DNA of 63,623 nucleotides from Cyanobacteriota bacterium (GCA_019752015.1 JAIEMQ010000070.1:1-63623); one strand, 5' to 3'. Positions 43,961 to 52,935 are shown, numbered from the stretch's first letter. Notes: a model not told the origin generated them from the sequence alone. Numbers and translations are program-made.

Positions 43961-44646
43961 TCACCGTCCCTGTCAGAGAGGTCACGCACTCCACTCCGCG
44001 AACGCGCATCCTGTCTCTGGATGTCAGTGCCGCGGAGTTTTCGTTTACGGCCGGGCAGGCGGTGATGCTCGGCCTCAACGGATCGCCGCTGCGCAAGCCC
44101 TACTCGATTGCCTCCGCGCCGTGGGAAGTGAGGAACTCCGGCATCATGCAGGTGCTGGTGCAAATCGACAGCGGCGGTCCGGATCCGCACCTCGAGCTCG
44201 CGGCTCCGGGCACGCCGCTCGATCTCGAGGGCCCGTTCGGTTCGTTCGGCCTGCCCGACCGCATCGATCGCCCGATGTTGTTCATTGCCGGCGGCACCGG
44301 CATTGCGCCATTGCGATCGATGTTGTTCGAGCATCTCGCGTTCAAGCTTCAGCCCATCGCCCTCGTGTACAGCGCGAGATCGACGAGTGAATTCGCGTTC
44401 CTGCCCGAGCTCGTTGGGCTCGACGCGGGGGGCTACATCAAGTCGTACTTCACCGTGACGCGCGAGGACCCCGTCGGGTGGAACGCCCGCCGCGGGAGGA
44501 TCAGCGGAGACTTGCTGAGCGAAGCGCTGCCGTCGCCCGAGAGCCTGTGCCTGATTTGTGGCCCGCCGCAACTGGTCAGCGACGCCAGCGCGCTGCTCGT
44601 GCAGCGGGGCGTCAGCGAAAAAAATATTCTGGTCGAGAAATACTAG
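43957..44646 (+). CDS. FAD/NAD(P)-binding ferredoxin-reductase-like protein
   Basis: The 229-residue protein has the FNR-family FAD motif RKPYSIAS near residue 48, GPFGSFGL, the NAD(P)-site MLFIAGGTGIAPLRSML near 108 and CLICGPPQLVSD near 200. It lacks the C-terminal [2Fe-2S] Cys cluster of PyrK, so it is a general flavin reductase domain protein. GTG start overlapping the fabI stop. Its 3' end overlaps the convergent HD-GYP gene by four bases. Electron partner unknown. Confidence 0.8.
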   Translation: MITVPVREVTHSTPRTRILSLDVSAAEFSFTAGQAVMLGLNGSPLRKPYSIASAPWEVRNSGIMQVLVQIDSGGPDPHLELAAPGTPLDLEGPFGSFGLPDRIDRPMLFIAGGTGIAPLRSMLFEHLAFKLQPIALVYSARSTSEFAFLPELVGLDAGGYIKSYFTVTREDPVGWNARRGRISGDLLSEALPSPESLCLICGPPQLVSDASALLVQRGVSEKNILVEKY

Positions 44647-47162
44647 AGGACGCCGAAGCCGGCGCGCTGAATGTCGATCTCGGTAATTTCCTGCGGCGGC
44701 TGCAGCGGCACGGATACCGCCGGCATGCCGTCCGTGCCGGTCGCGGCCGGCTGGACCTGCACGCGCTGCTTGCGGCGGGTCTTGTCGCGATACATGCGGC
44801 TGTCGGCGGTGGCGAGCAGCGATTCATACGAATCGCCGTCCTGCGGATAGATGGCCGCACCCACGCTGATCGCGAGCGGCAGGCGGCGTCCGGGACGCGC
44901 TTCGAACAACACTTCGTCGACCGTGCGCTGCAGCTCAGCGCGCTTGCGCTCGGCTTCGTCAGCACCGCAGCCCGACAACACCACGATGAATTCGTCACCG
45001 GCGTAGCGCACGCAGATGTCGTACGGCCGGATGCCGGAGCGCAGCACCGTCGCGACTTCGCGAAGCGCGCGGTCGCCGACGTGGTGGCCGTGGTTGTCGT
45101 TGATCTCCTTGAAGTTGTCGAGGTCCATCACGAGCAGCGCGACCTCGGCCTTCAGGCGTTCCGCACGCGCCAGCTCGCGCGTCAGGTGCATGAACATGAA
45201 GCGCGTGTTCGGCAGGCCGGTCAGCGGATCGGTCAGCGAATCTTCCTGCGTCTGCTCGAACACGATCGAGTTGTGGATAACGGCCGAGGCCTGTTCGCTC
45301 ACGCGATCGAGCAGGCGGCGATGATCGTCGGTATAGAAATCGCCCTGCGTCGAATACACGGCGAGCGTGCCGATGAAGCGATCGCTGAACACCAGCGGCG
45401 CGACCAGCGCCGACTGCAGCGTGGTGGACTTCGACAGCCCCGCGGCTTCGAATTCCGCGCTCGGCCGCGCGTTGACGAGCGGACGGCGGTTGCGCGCCAC
45501 CCAGCCGGCCAGGCCCTGTCCGGCGCGGACCGTCATGGTGCCGATCACATCCGCCTCGACGCCGGTTGCGAAGCGGCAGCGCAGCGTGTCCGCTTCCTCG
45601 TCGAACAGGAACAGCGCGCACGCGGAGAATGGCACGAGGTTCGACAGCTTCGACGAGATCAGCGCCATGGTATCGGCGACGCCGAGGCTGGTGCCCATCG
45701 TCTGCGCGATCTCATAGAGCGCGTAAATTTCACGATGCGCGAGCGCGATGTCTTCGAACACGGTGCTGCTCTTGGCCGCTTCCGGCTGGAAGCCGACCGC
45801 GGGCCGGCCGCGCTCGTTGGTCGGCTCGAGCGACAGGCGGCGCGGCGTCGACGTTTCGATCGTGCCGGCGGCCGCTTCCATCTCCGCCGCCATCCTGACG
45901 AACATCTGCACGACGGCGGGATCGAGGGCGCGGCCCGCTTCCTGCTGCAGCAGCGCGAGCGCCGCGTCCGGCGTCATCGCCTTGTGATACGGACGATCGG
46001 ACGTCAGCGCGTCGTAGTAGTCGACGACGGACAGGATTCGCGCCCCCAGCGGAATCTCTTCGCCCTTCAACCCCTGCGGATAGCCCTTGCCGTCCCACCG
46101 TTCGTGGTGGCTGAGAATCAGCGGCGCAACCGGATACGGGAACGGCACGGCGCTGATGATTTCGGCGCCGACCTGCGGATGGACGCGGATCTTCTGGAAC
46201 TCTTCCTGCGTCAGCGGGCCGGGCTTCGACAGGATGTGCTCCGGCACCGCGAGCTTGCCGATGTCGTGCAGCAGCGCCGCGGTCTTGACGCCTTGAATCT
46301 CGGTGTCGGACATGCCGAGCCCGCGCGCAATGCTGGTCGCATAGACCTGCACGCGGCGGATGTGCGACTGCGCGGTCTGGTCCTTCGCGTCGATGGCGAG
46401 CGCCAGCGCTTCAATCGTCGCCAGGTGCAGATCGGCCATCTCCTCGACGTGACGGCGTCCGTCGTCGATGCGGCCGAGATACACCTTATAGCTGCGATAG
46501 GTCAGGTAAAGCGGCGCGGCGGTCAGCACCGCGAGCCAGAGGCCTGCGTTCATCAGGCCGTAGGTCGCGAGAGCGGCGGTGAGCGCGCCGACGAAGTAGC
46601 TCGGGGCGCTCCACAGGAAGTTCTGGTTCCACACCGCGAGGAACGACTGGCGCGTCGCGAGCGACACGGCCACGGCGATCAGGCTGGTGTTGAAGATGAA
46701 ATACATCGTCGCCGCGCCGACGAGCGGACGCGCGATGCCGGGGATGTCGTGCGCGAGCGTGCCGGGCACGCCGCCGAGCGCGAGATACGCGAAGCCTGAT
46801 GCCTGCACGGTGATCGCGAGGCAGGCCATGCTGAACATCGTCCGGTAGACCGGGTTCTTGGTCTTCATCCGGAAGGTGCACTGGCTCCAGGCGCTGGTGA
46901 CGGCAACCAGCATGGTCTCGTTCGGCCCCAGCAACAGCAGCGAGGCGAAGTCGACCGCGTACGACACCGACATCGTCGAGCCGCTCTTGGCGAGCGGCAG
47001 GCTCACTTTGAACGCCGACGTGACCGCGGATGTGATGAGGAGGAGCGCGAACAGAGGGACGTTACTGAATTCGGAACGCGGACCCAGCGACACCACGACG
47101 AGAGCGCCGATCGCGATCGTGGCGCCAACGTATAAACGTGCTGGCAGCGGCAGGAAGCGCAT
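44643..47162 (-). CDS. Membrane HD-GYP / GAF / GGDEF c-di-GMP protein
   Basis: The 839-residue protein has 6-8 N-terminal TM helices (to about residue 225), then an HD-GYP phosphodiesterase domain (LLHDIGKLAVPEHIL ~298, HHERWDGKGYPQGLKGEEIP ~360, DYYDALTSDRPYH). A GAF domain (~470-625) and a diguanylate cyclase domain follow (LTDPLTGLPN, RYAGDEFIVV, i.e. AGDEF for GGDEF). An inhibitory RxxD site (RPYD) sits five residues before AGDEF. Both catalytic domains look intact, so it could make and break c-di-GMP, switched by the membrane or GAF part. It ends in a ~50-residue Pro/Gln-rich tail. Confidence 0.9.
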   Translation of the reverse strand: MRFLPLPARLYVGATIAIGALVVVSLGPRSEFSNVPLFALLLITSAVTSAFKVSLPLAKSGSTMSVSYAVDFASLLLLGPNETMLVAVTSAWSQCTFRMKTKNPVYRTMFSMACLAITVQASGFAYLALGGVPGTLAHDIPGIARPLVGAATMYFIFNTSLIAVAVSLATRQSFLAVWNQNFLWSAPSYFVGALTAALATYGLMNAGLWLAVLTAAPLYLTYRSYKVYLGRIDDGRRHVEEMADLHLATIEALALAIDAKDQTAQSHIRRVQVYATSIARGLGMSDTEIQGVKTAALLHDIGKLAVPEHILSKPGPLTQEEFQKIRVHPQVGAEIISAVPFPYPVAPLILSHHERWDGKGYPQGLKGEEIPLGARILSVVDYYDALTSDRPYHKAMTPDAALALLQQEAGRALDPAVVQMFVRMAAEMEAAAGTIETSTPRRLSLEPTNERGRPAVGFQPEAAKSSTVFEDIALAHREIYALYEIAQTMGTSLGVADTMALISSKLSNLVPFSACALFLFDEEADTLRCRFATGVEADVIGTMTVRAGQGLAGWVARNRRPLVNARPSAEFEAAGLSKSTTLQSALVAPLVFSDRFIGTLAVYSTQGDFYTDDHRRLLDRVSEQASAVIHNSIVFEQTQEDSLTDPLTGLPNTRFMFMHLTRELARAERLKAEVALLVMDLDNFKEINDNHGHHVGDRALREVATVLRSGIRPYDICVRYAGDEFIVVLSGCGADEAERKRAELQRTVDEVLFEARPGRRLPLAISVGAAIYPQDGDSYESLLATADSRMYRDKTRRKQRVQVQPAATGTDGMPAVSVPLQPPQEITEIDIQRAGFGVL

Positions 47163-47471
47163 GTGCGCGGCGATTACTTATGAACCCCACACCGCCTTGG
47201 ACCGCGTCGCCCCCGCATGAGGCCAACACGATTCACGACTCGAGTTGATAGGGCGCTGGGGGGCGCGAGTATTCAAGACCTGCGGAGCATAACTGACCAA
47301 AGAGTCACATACAACCAAAAACTAAACACGGCGGATTGCCCGATTCGGGTCATCCCTGACAAGCCCATTATTCGCAAAGACTTACAAAATTCGCAGACGG
47401 GAAAGAATCCGTGCAGGAGTGCCCATGCTGACCGACTATCGATATGACTCTAAGGTTCAGTATGTCGTTTG
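47163..47471. other. 309-base gap upstream of the HD-GYP/GGDEF gene
   Basis: No gene is visible. The middle (about 47280-47400) is noticeably AT-richer than its surroundings and should hold the minus-strand promoter of the HD-GYP gene. A CCCGATTCGGG palindrome lies at 47339-47349. No clear -35/-10 pair or terminator can be defended. Confidence 0.4.
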
Positions 47472-48839
47472 TCAGTTCCCTGTAGGACGTCCTCGTCGTC
47501 GCCCGCCGCCTCCGGCGGGTTCCAACCCGTATTCCTCGATTTTGCGGTAGAGCGTGCCGCGGCTGATGTCGAGGACTTTTGCGGCTTCGAGCTTGTTCCA
47601 GTCGGTCGCTTCGAGGACGCGGATGATGTGGGCGCGCTCGGCGTCGCGCAGCGAGGGCAGGCGCGTCGAGTTTTCTTCGGCGCGCGGCATGGCGTGGCCA
47701 TGCAGGAATTCGATATCGGCGGCGCGGATCGATCGTCCTGGCGCGGACAACGCCGCGCGCGACACGGTGCTCTCGAGCTCGCGGATGTTGCCGGGCCAGT
47801 GATACGACGAGAGCAGATCCTGTGCTTCGGGCGTGAACTGTTTCGCGTCGAGCGGCAAGCCGTTCGCGGCGCAGTAGCGCGCGAGGAAACGATTCGCGAG
47901 CACCGGAATATCGACGGCGCGTTCGCGCAGCGACGGCAAACGGATCGCGAACGCGTTGATGCGGTAGTAGAGATCTTCGCGGAAGCGGCTCTCGCGCACG
48001 AACATGTCGAGCGGACGATTGGTCGCCGAGATCAAACGGAAGTCGACGTGGATCGATCGATTGCCGCCGAGGCGCTCGAAGCGGCGCTCCTCGAGCACGC
48101 GCAGCAGCTTGGCCTGCGCCATCAGCGACATGTCGCCGACTTCGTCGAGGAACAACGTGCCGCCGTTGGCGAGCTCGAGTCGTCCGGGCTTGCGATCGTG
48201 CGCGCCGGTGAACGCGCCTTTTTCGTAGCCGAAGATTTCCGATTCGAACAGGCTGTCGGGCAGCGCGGCGCAGTTGACCGCCTGGAAATTCTCGGGGCCG
48301 CGGCGCGACAGCTCGTGGATCATGCGCGCGACGACTTCCTTGCCCGCGCCGGTCGGGCCGAGGATCAACACCGAGATGTCGGACTTCGCCGCGGTGCGGA
48401 TCCACTCGAAGATGGCGAGCATCTTCTCGTCGCGGCCGATCATTTCGCGGAAGCGCTGCACCGACGGCGACGATTCCTCGATGCCGAGATTGGCGCGGCC
48501 CTCGAGGAAGATCTCGAGCAGCTTCGCCACCGCCTCGTGTTCCGGCTTGATCGCTTCATAGATCGGCGGATCGCCGGCGGTCTTCTTGACGACGCCGAAG
48601 TCGACGAGCTCGTTGACGCAGTTGTCGACGTCCTGCCGCATGCGGCCGAAGGCCTGCATAATCGTGTCGGTGTCGAAGGTCTCGCCGGGACGGGCGGTCA
48701 GGAAGCGCAGGATGCCGGCGCGCAGCGGTGACTGCACCAGCGACTTGAAGCGCATCTCGAGGTCGGGCGCGTCGGGACGCGGCGTGCCGGCGGCTCCACG
48801 CCGCGCGGCGAAGGTTACGTCATCCACGCGCCACGTCAT
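47472..48839 (-). CDS. Sigma-54-dependent activator with N-terminal winged helix
   Basis: The 455-residue protein replaces the usual receiver or GAF domain with a winged-helix-like module (about residues 30-100: LRAGILRFLTARPGETFDTD, VNELVDFGVVKK). The AAA+ domain is complete: LGPTGAGKEVVAR (Walker A), the sigma-54 contact EKGAFTGAH, TLFLDEVGDM (Walker B) and YHWPGNIRELEST. A Fis-type HTH follows (LEAAKVLDISRGTLYRKI). It drives RpoN-dependent promoters; targets unknown. Its start overlaps the PH-domain gene by 20 bases, pointing to a functional pair. Confidence 0.9.
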   Translation of the reverse strand: MTWRVDDVTFAARRGAAGTPRPDAPDLEMRFKSLVQSPLRAGILRFLTARPGETFDTDTIMQAFGRMRQDVDNCVNELVDFGVVKKTAGDPPIYEAIKPEHEAVAKLLEIFLEGRANLGIEESSPSVQRFREMIGRDEKMLAIFEWIRTAAKSDISVLILGPTGAGKEVVARMIHELSRRGPENFQAVNCAALPDSLFESEIFGYEKGAFTGAHDRKPGRLELANGGTLFLDEVGDMSLMAQAKLLRVLEERRFERLGGNRSIHVDFRLISATNRPLDMFVRESRFREDLYYRINAFAIRLPSLRERAVDIPVLANRFLARYCAANGLPLDAKQFTPEAQDLLSSYHWPGNIRELESTVSRAALSAPGRSIRAADIEFLHGHAMPRAEENSTRLPSLRDAERAHIIRVLEATDWNKLEAAKVLDISRGTLYRKIEEYGLEPAGGGGRRRGRPTGN

Positions 48840-49275
48840 TTCTTACGCCGCCTCCGGCGGCGTGGCCTTCGGCGGTCGGCTGGCGATAGACCGCCGTCTG
48901 ATACTGCTCGATGAGATGTTTCATCCGCACCGCATCGATCTTGCGGTGGCCGTGACAGACGACCGGCGTCTGACCGCCGCTGGTCTCGATGGTGACGTCG
49001 GAGAACATGAGGTTGGTGTCGATGCTGACGGAAGCCACGTGGACAATATGTATCGAATGCTCTTTTCGGCCGAACAGCTCCGGCGTGTAGTGAACGACCG
49101 ACGTCGGCGTCACCAATACCTGCGTTGGAAAGAGCCGGTTGCCTTTCGACCAGCGGCTCGCCCGGAACACATGACCGACCGCGAACGGCTGGCCCTTCCA
49201 CCAGAAGAAGAGCGCCAGCGCGACGATGATGGCGGCCAACACGCCCGCCGCCGGAATCCACAGGCCGTCAGCCAC
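48820..49275 (-). CDS. Membrane protein with bacterial PH-like domain
   Basis: The 151-residue protein has one N-terminal TM helix (AAGVLAAIIVALALFFWW), then a bacterial PH-type beta domain (LFPTQVLVTPTSVVHYTPEL, EHSIHIVHVASVSIDTN, SDVTIETSGGQTP) with a C-terminal helix. GTG start; the start lies 22 bases from the divergent deoxyhypusine-synthase-like gene. Overlap with the sigma-54 activator suggests it may tether or sense for it. Function unknown. Confidence 0.65.
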   Translation of the reverse strand: MADGLWIPAAGVLAAIIVALALFFWWKGQPFAVGHVFRASRWSKGNRLFPTQVLVTPTSVVHYTPELFGRKEHSIHIVHVASVSIDTNLMFSDVTIETSGGQTPVVCHGHRKIDAVRMKHLIEQYQTAVYRQPTAEGHAAGGGVRNDVARG

Positions 49276-49297
49276 GCCCAGATGCTAACCTAAAGCG

Positions 49298-50425
49298 ATG
49301 CCTTACCGTTCTCCCGGGGCGCCGAAAGGCGCCAAATCCTTCCTCAAAGGCAAACCCATTCGTTACTACCGTCCAAAAGGTAGTGCCGCCGTGCGCACTC
49401 TGATCGACGAGGGCTTCCAGGCGTTCAACGCGGCGCGGCTCGGCGAAGCGTGCCGCATCTTCGGCGACAAGATGCTGGCGAAGCAGCACGACACCACGAT
49501 TGCGCTGACCATGGCCGGCGCGATGACGCCGGCCGGGCTGGGCGGCTGCGTGATCGAGATGATGGAGCGCGGCCTGATCGATTTCATCATCAGCACCGGC
49601 GCGAATCTCTATCACGACCTTCACTACGCGCTGAATTTCACGCTGCGCCGCGGCTCGCCGTTCGTCGACGATCGCGTGCTCTACGAAGAAGGCGTCATCC
49701 GCATCTACGACGTGCTGTTCCCGGCGCAGGTGCTGCTCGACACCGACGGTTTCATTCGCGAGTTCCTGGTGAGGAGCGGCATGGAAGGGCCGGTGTCGAC
49801 CGCGGAGCTTCACGAAGCGCTCGGCCAGTACCTGCTCAAGAAGCGGCCGGGTTGCGCGGCCTATTCGGTCGTCGCCGCGGCGGCGAAGTACGGCGTGCCG
49901 ATTTACACCTCGTCGCCGGGCGACAGCTCGATCGGCATGAACATCGCGTATCACGAGCTGATCAACCGCAGCACCTTGCAGGTCGATCCCAACAAGGACG
50001 TGAACGAAGTCTGCGCGATCATCCGCGCCGCGGAGAAGAACGGCTGCGTCATTCTCGGCGGCGGCTCGCCGAAGAATTTCTACCTGCAGGGACAGCCGAC
50101 GTTGTGGGAGGTCTACGGCATCCTCAAAGGCGGCAACGATTACTTCATCCAGATCACGACCGACTCGGTGGTGTGGGGCGGCCTGTCGGGCGCGACGCCG
50201 GCGGAGGCGGTGAGCTGGGGCAAGGTCAATCCCAGCGTGCTGCCGGACACCGCGGTCGCGTATTGCGACTCGACAATCGCATTCCCGCTCTTCTGCGAGT
50301 ACGCCGTCGGTCACAAGAACGGCCGGCGCAAGCGCAAGGCGCTCCTTTCGAGGCGCGTCGAACTCGTCAACGCGCTGGAGCAGGAAGCCCGGAAGCAGAT
50401 CAAGAAATCAGCAAAAAAAATCTGA
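49298..50425 (+). CDS. Deoxyhypusine synthase-like protein
   Basis: The 375-residue protein has DHS-family segments: TIALTMAGAMTPAGLGG, DFIISTGANLYHDLHYALN, VPIYTSSPGDSSIGMNIA and the catalytic-Lys region VILGGGSPKNFYLQGQP. Eukaryotic DHS modifies eIF5A with spermidine; bacterial homologues of this type are uncharacterised or linked to homospermidine-like chemistry. The active Lys and NAD-site glycines are kept, so it should be an active aminobutyltransferase; the acceptor is unknown. The stop codon lies in a heptamer repeat. Confidence 0.82.
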   Translation: MPYRSPGAPKGAKSFLKGKPIRYYRPKGSAAVRTLIDEGFQAFNAARLGEACRIFGDKMLAKQHDTTIALTMAGAMTPAGLGGCVIEMMERGLIDFIISTGANLYHDLHYALNFTLRRGSPFVDDRVLYEEGVIRIYDVLFPAQVLLDTDGFIREFLVRSGMEGPVSTAELHEALGQYLLKKRPGCAAYSVVAAAAKYGVPIYTSSPGDSSIGMNIAYHELINRSTLQVDPNKDVNEVCAIIRAAEKNGCVILGGGSPKNFYLQGQPTLWEVYGILKGGNDYFIQITTDSVVWGGLSGATPAEAVSWGKVNPSVLPDTAVAYCDSTIAFPLFCEYAVGHKNGRRKRKALLSRRVELVNALEQEARKQIKKSAKKI

Positions 50426-50447
50426 GATCAGAGATCTGAGATCTGAA
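50420..50447. repeat. Heptamer tandem array (ATCTGAR), before the PIN-like gene
   Basis: There are four 7-base units (ATCTGAG, ATCAGAG, ATCTGAG, ATCTGAA). The upstream stop TGA falls in the first unit and the next gene's ATG follows the last unit without a gap, the same architecture as at argG-argH. Confidence 0.93.
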
Positions 50448-50864
50448 ATGGGAACATTGTGGTCTGAGCTCGGGCCAGTCGCGGAGTCGGTTGCCGATCG
50501 CCCGCGCGTGTATGCCGACGCCAACGTGCCCGCCGGCATTGTCGCGTTTATGCGCGAGAAGCTGCGCTGGGACGTGCTGTCCGTGATGGATCAGCCGGAC
50601 CTGCGCCGCGCCCGGGACGCCGAACACTTTCGCCTGGCGCGGCAGCTGCGGCGCACGCTGATCACGCTCGATCGCGATTACCTGGACGATCGGAAATTCC
50701 CGCCCGCCGAAGGGTCGGGCGTGCTGGTCATTGCCGCGCCCGACGAGCGCGGGCTGGCCGTGTTGCTGAAGCGGCTCGACGAGCACCTCTTTGCCGCCGC
50801 GGCTTTGCCACTTGACGGACGCAAGCTTCACGCGCACAGTGACTGGAGTTCCAACGACCAATGA
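50448..50864 (+). CDS. PIN-like (DUF5615/Mut7-C type) protein
   Basis: The 138-residue protein has RVYADANVPAGIVAFMREKL, then DAEHFRLARQLRRTLITLDRDYLDDRKFP, the acidic pattern of DUF5615 PIN-like nuclease-fold proteins (D near 23, D near 76-78). Such proteins are often toxin-like or RNA-processing factors. No antitoxin partner lies upstream; instead it is coupled by ATGA to the ROK-like gene. Role unknown. Confidence 0.6.
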   Translation: MGTLWSELGPVAESVADRPRVYADANVPAGIVAFMREKLRWDVLSVMDQPDLRRARDAEHFRLARQLRRTLITLDRDYLDDRKFPPAEGSGVLVIAAPDERGLAVLLKRLDEHLFAAAALPLDGRKLHAHSDWSSNDQ

Positions 50865-51739
50865 GTGACCTGACGCTCGGCGTCGACCTCTCTGACGCGA
50901 TCGCGCGGCTGGCGATCGTGAGCGGGGACGGCAAGATTGTGACCCAGGGCATTGTTGCCGCCACTCGCGCCGGCGCCATCAAGGACGCGGCGCAGAAAGC
51001 CATCGCCGCCGCCAAAGGCAAAGTCGGCGCCGCCGCCGTCGCGCTGCCGTCATCGGGCGACGAGATTCCGGGAGACGTCATCGAGGCCCTCGCCGGCATC
51101 GGCAAGGGCAAGCCCAAAGCCGTGACCGCCGGCAACGCGGCGGCCATCGCCGAGCACTGGCTAGGCGCGGCGCGCGGCGCCAGACACGTCATCTCGTTTT
51201 CGATCGCCGAGCACGTCACCGCGGGAGTGTTGATCGACGGCAAGCCGTTCACGGGCGCGCACGGGCTCGCCTCCGCGGTGGGGTGGCTCGCGCTCAATCC
51301 GGTCGAGCGTGACGACTATCGCCGCCTCGGCGGGCTGGAGGCGGAAGTTGCCTCCGCCGGCATCGTGCGCCGGTTCGTCTGGCGCATCAAGTCCGGCGAT
51401 CAATCCCGCGTCGCCGATCAGGTGAAAGGTGATTTCTCGAAGATTGCCGCGGCCGACATTCTCCAGGGCGCGCGCTCCGGCGACGGCGTGTCGATTTCCG
51501 TGATGCGCGACACCGCGAAGTACATCGGCATGGCGGTCGCCAATCTCGCGACCATGTTCGATCCCGAAGTGGTCGTGCTCGGCGGCATCATTGCCTCGTC
51601 CGGCGACGTGATGCTCGACGCGGTTCGCGCCGAGACCTCGCGCAAGCTCCTGCCGCAGCAGGCCGATCTCGTCCGCGTCGAGCTGTCCAAGCTCGGCGAC
51701 GACGCGGTCGCGATCGGCGCGGCGCGCTCGCTCGCATGA
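50861..51739 (+). CDS. ROK-fold protein with lost catalytic motifs
   Basis: The 292-residue protein has the ASKHA/ROK fold: TLGVDLSDAIARLAIV at the N-terminus, a middle GNAAAIAEHWLGAARGARHV and the C-terminal ATMFDPEVVVLGGIIASSGD. In active ROK kinases these read GGT, NDxNAxA and GEIGH with a CxCGxxGC zinc site. Here the GG, the catalytic Asp and all four zinc Cys are absent. It is probably a non-catalytic sugar sensor or a dead kinase. It is coupled by ATGA to nagA, keeping the amino-sugar link. Confidence 0.7.
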   Translation: MSDLTLGVDLSDAIARLAIVSGDGKIVTQGIVAATRAGAIKDAAQKAIAAAKGKVGAAAVALPSSGDEIPGDVIEALAGIGKGKPKAVTAGNAAAIAEHWLGAARGARHVISFSIAEHVTAGVLIDGKPFTGAHGLASAVGWLALNPVERDDYRRLGGLEAEVASAGIVRRFVWRIKSGDQSRVADQVKGDFSKIAAADILQGARSGDGVSISVMRDTAKYIGMAVANLATMFDPEVVVLGGIIASSGDVMLDAVRAETSRKLLPQQADLVRVELSKLGDDAVAIGAARSLA

Positions 51740-52935
51740 TCGCGCTCTCCGGCGCGGACCTCGTCCTGCCGGACCGTGTCGTGCGCGGCGGATCGATCGT
51801 CATCGACCAGGGCCGCATTGTTGCCATCGAATCGCGCGCCATCGATTCGACCGCAGGTGTCGCCGTTCATCACCTCGCGGGCCACACCATCGTGCCGGGA
51901 TTCGTCGACGTGCACGTGCACGGCATCGAGGGCCACGACGTGCTCGATGGCCCCGGCGCCGTCGATGAAGTCGCGAAGCGCCTGCCGAAGTACGGCGTGA
52001 CCGCATTTTGTCCGACGTCGGTTGCGTGCGCGCCCGCCCGCTTGACGACGCTGCTCACCAGCGTGACCCGCGCCAGATCCGCGAGGCCGGGCACGTCGGC
52101 GCGCGTGCTCCCCGCGCATCTCGAAAGCAACTTCATCAATCCGGAGTGGAACGGCGCGCAGCCGATGCATTGCCTGCGCACCTACAAGCCGGCGGGGCAG
52201 CGTCCCGAAGGCGATTTCGCGGGGCACGAGATCCTCCTGGCGATCCTCTCGAATCGCCACAGCGTCGGCATCATCACCGTTGCGCCGGAGATCCACGGCG
52301 GGCTCGATCTCGTTCGCCACCTGGTGATGGCCGGACACCGCGTCTCGCTTGGCCACACCGGCGCCACCTACGACATCGCGCACGAGGCGATCACCTCCGG
52401 CGCGCATCACGCCACGCATCTCTTCAATCGCATGTCGTCGATCACGTCGCGATCGCCGGGCGTGGCCGGCGCGGTGCTCGAATCCGACGCCGTCGCAGCC
52501 GAAATCATTTGTGACGGCCATCACGTGCATCCCGCGCTCGTGGCGATGGCGGTTCGCGTCAAGTCGGCGTCGCGCATGATGGCGATTACCGACGCCACCG
52601 CGGCCGCGGGCCTGCCGGCCGGCGCGCGCGCGAAGCTCGGCGATCAAACAATCATCGCCGGCGAGAAGACCGCCGTCCTCGAGAACGGCACGATCGCCGG
52701 CAGCATCCTGACAATGGACGCGGCGTTCCGGTTGCTGGTGAAGCGCATTGGCCTGTCGCTGCCCGACGCGGCGAGAATGTGTGCCACGACGCCGGCGGCG
52801 GCGCTCAAACAGAGCGAAATCGGCGCCATCGCGCCGGAAAAATGGGCGGATCTCGCGGTCCTCGACCGCGATCTGCGAATTGCCGGAACGTATGTCGGCG
52901 GAGAGCCGTCTACTGTCCTGATCCCCCTTCGCTGA
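51736..52935 (+). CDS. nagA: N-acetylglucosamine-6-phosphate deacetylase
   Basis: The 399-residue amidohydrolase has IVPGFVDVHVHGIEGHDVLD (metal-binding HxH), LPAHLESNFINPEWNGAQP with the catalytic-site Glu, HRVSLGHTGATYD, HATHLFNRMSS, EIICDGHHVHP and the Asp in MMAITDATAAAG. It removes acetate from GlcNAc-6-P in amino-sugar use or cell-wall recycling. No nagB lies nearby. Translationally coupled to the ROK-like gene. Confidence 0.92.
   Translation: MIALSGADLVLPDRVVRGGSIVIDQGRIVAIESRAIDSTAGVAVHHLAGHTIVPGFVDVHVHGIEGHDVLDGPGAVDEVAKRLPKYGVTAFCPTSVACAPARLTTLLTSVTRARSARPGTSARVLPAHLESNFINPEWNGAQPMHCLRTYKPAGQRPEGDFAGHEILLAILSNRHSVGIITVAPEIHGGLDLVRHLVMAGHRVSLGHTGATYDIAHEAITSGAHHATHLFNRMSSITSRSPGVAGAVLESDAVAAEIICDGHHVHPALVAMAVRVKSASRMMAITDATAAAGLPAGARAKLGDQTIIAGEKTAVLENGTIAGSILTMDAAFRLLVKRIGLSLPDAARMCATTPAAALKQSEIGAIAPEKWADLAVLDRDLRIAGTYVGGEPSTVLIPLR

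Noticed and set aside
44478-46799. 773-residue plus-strand ORF
   Set aside because: It is antisense to the HD-GYP/GGDEF gene, whose domains are unmistakable; composition is Arg/His/Gln-rich shadow type.
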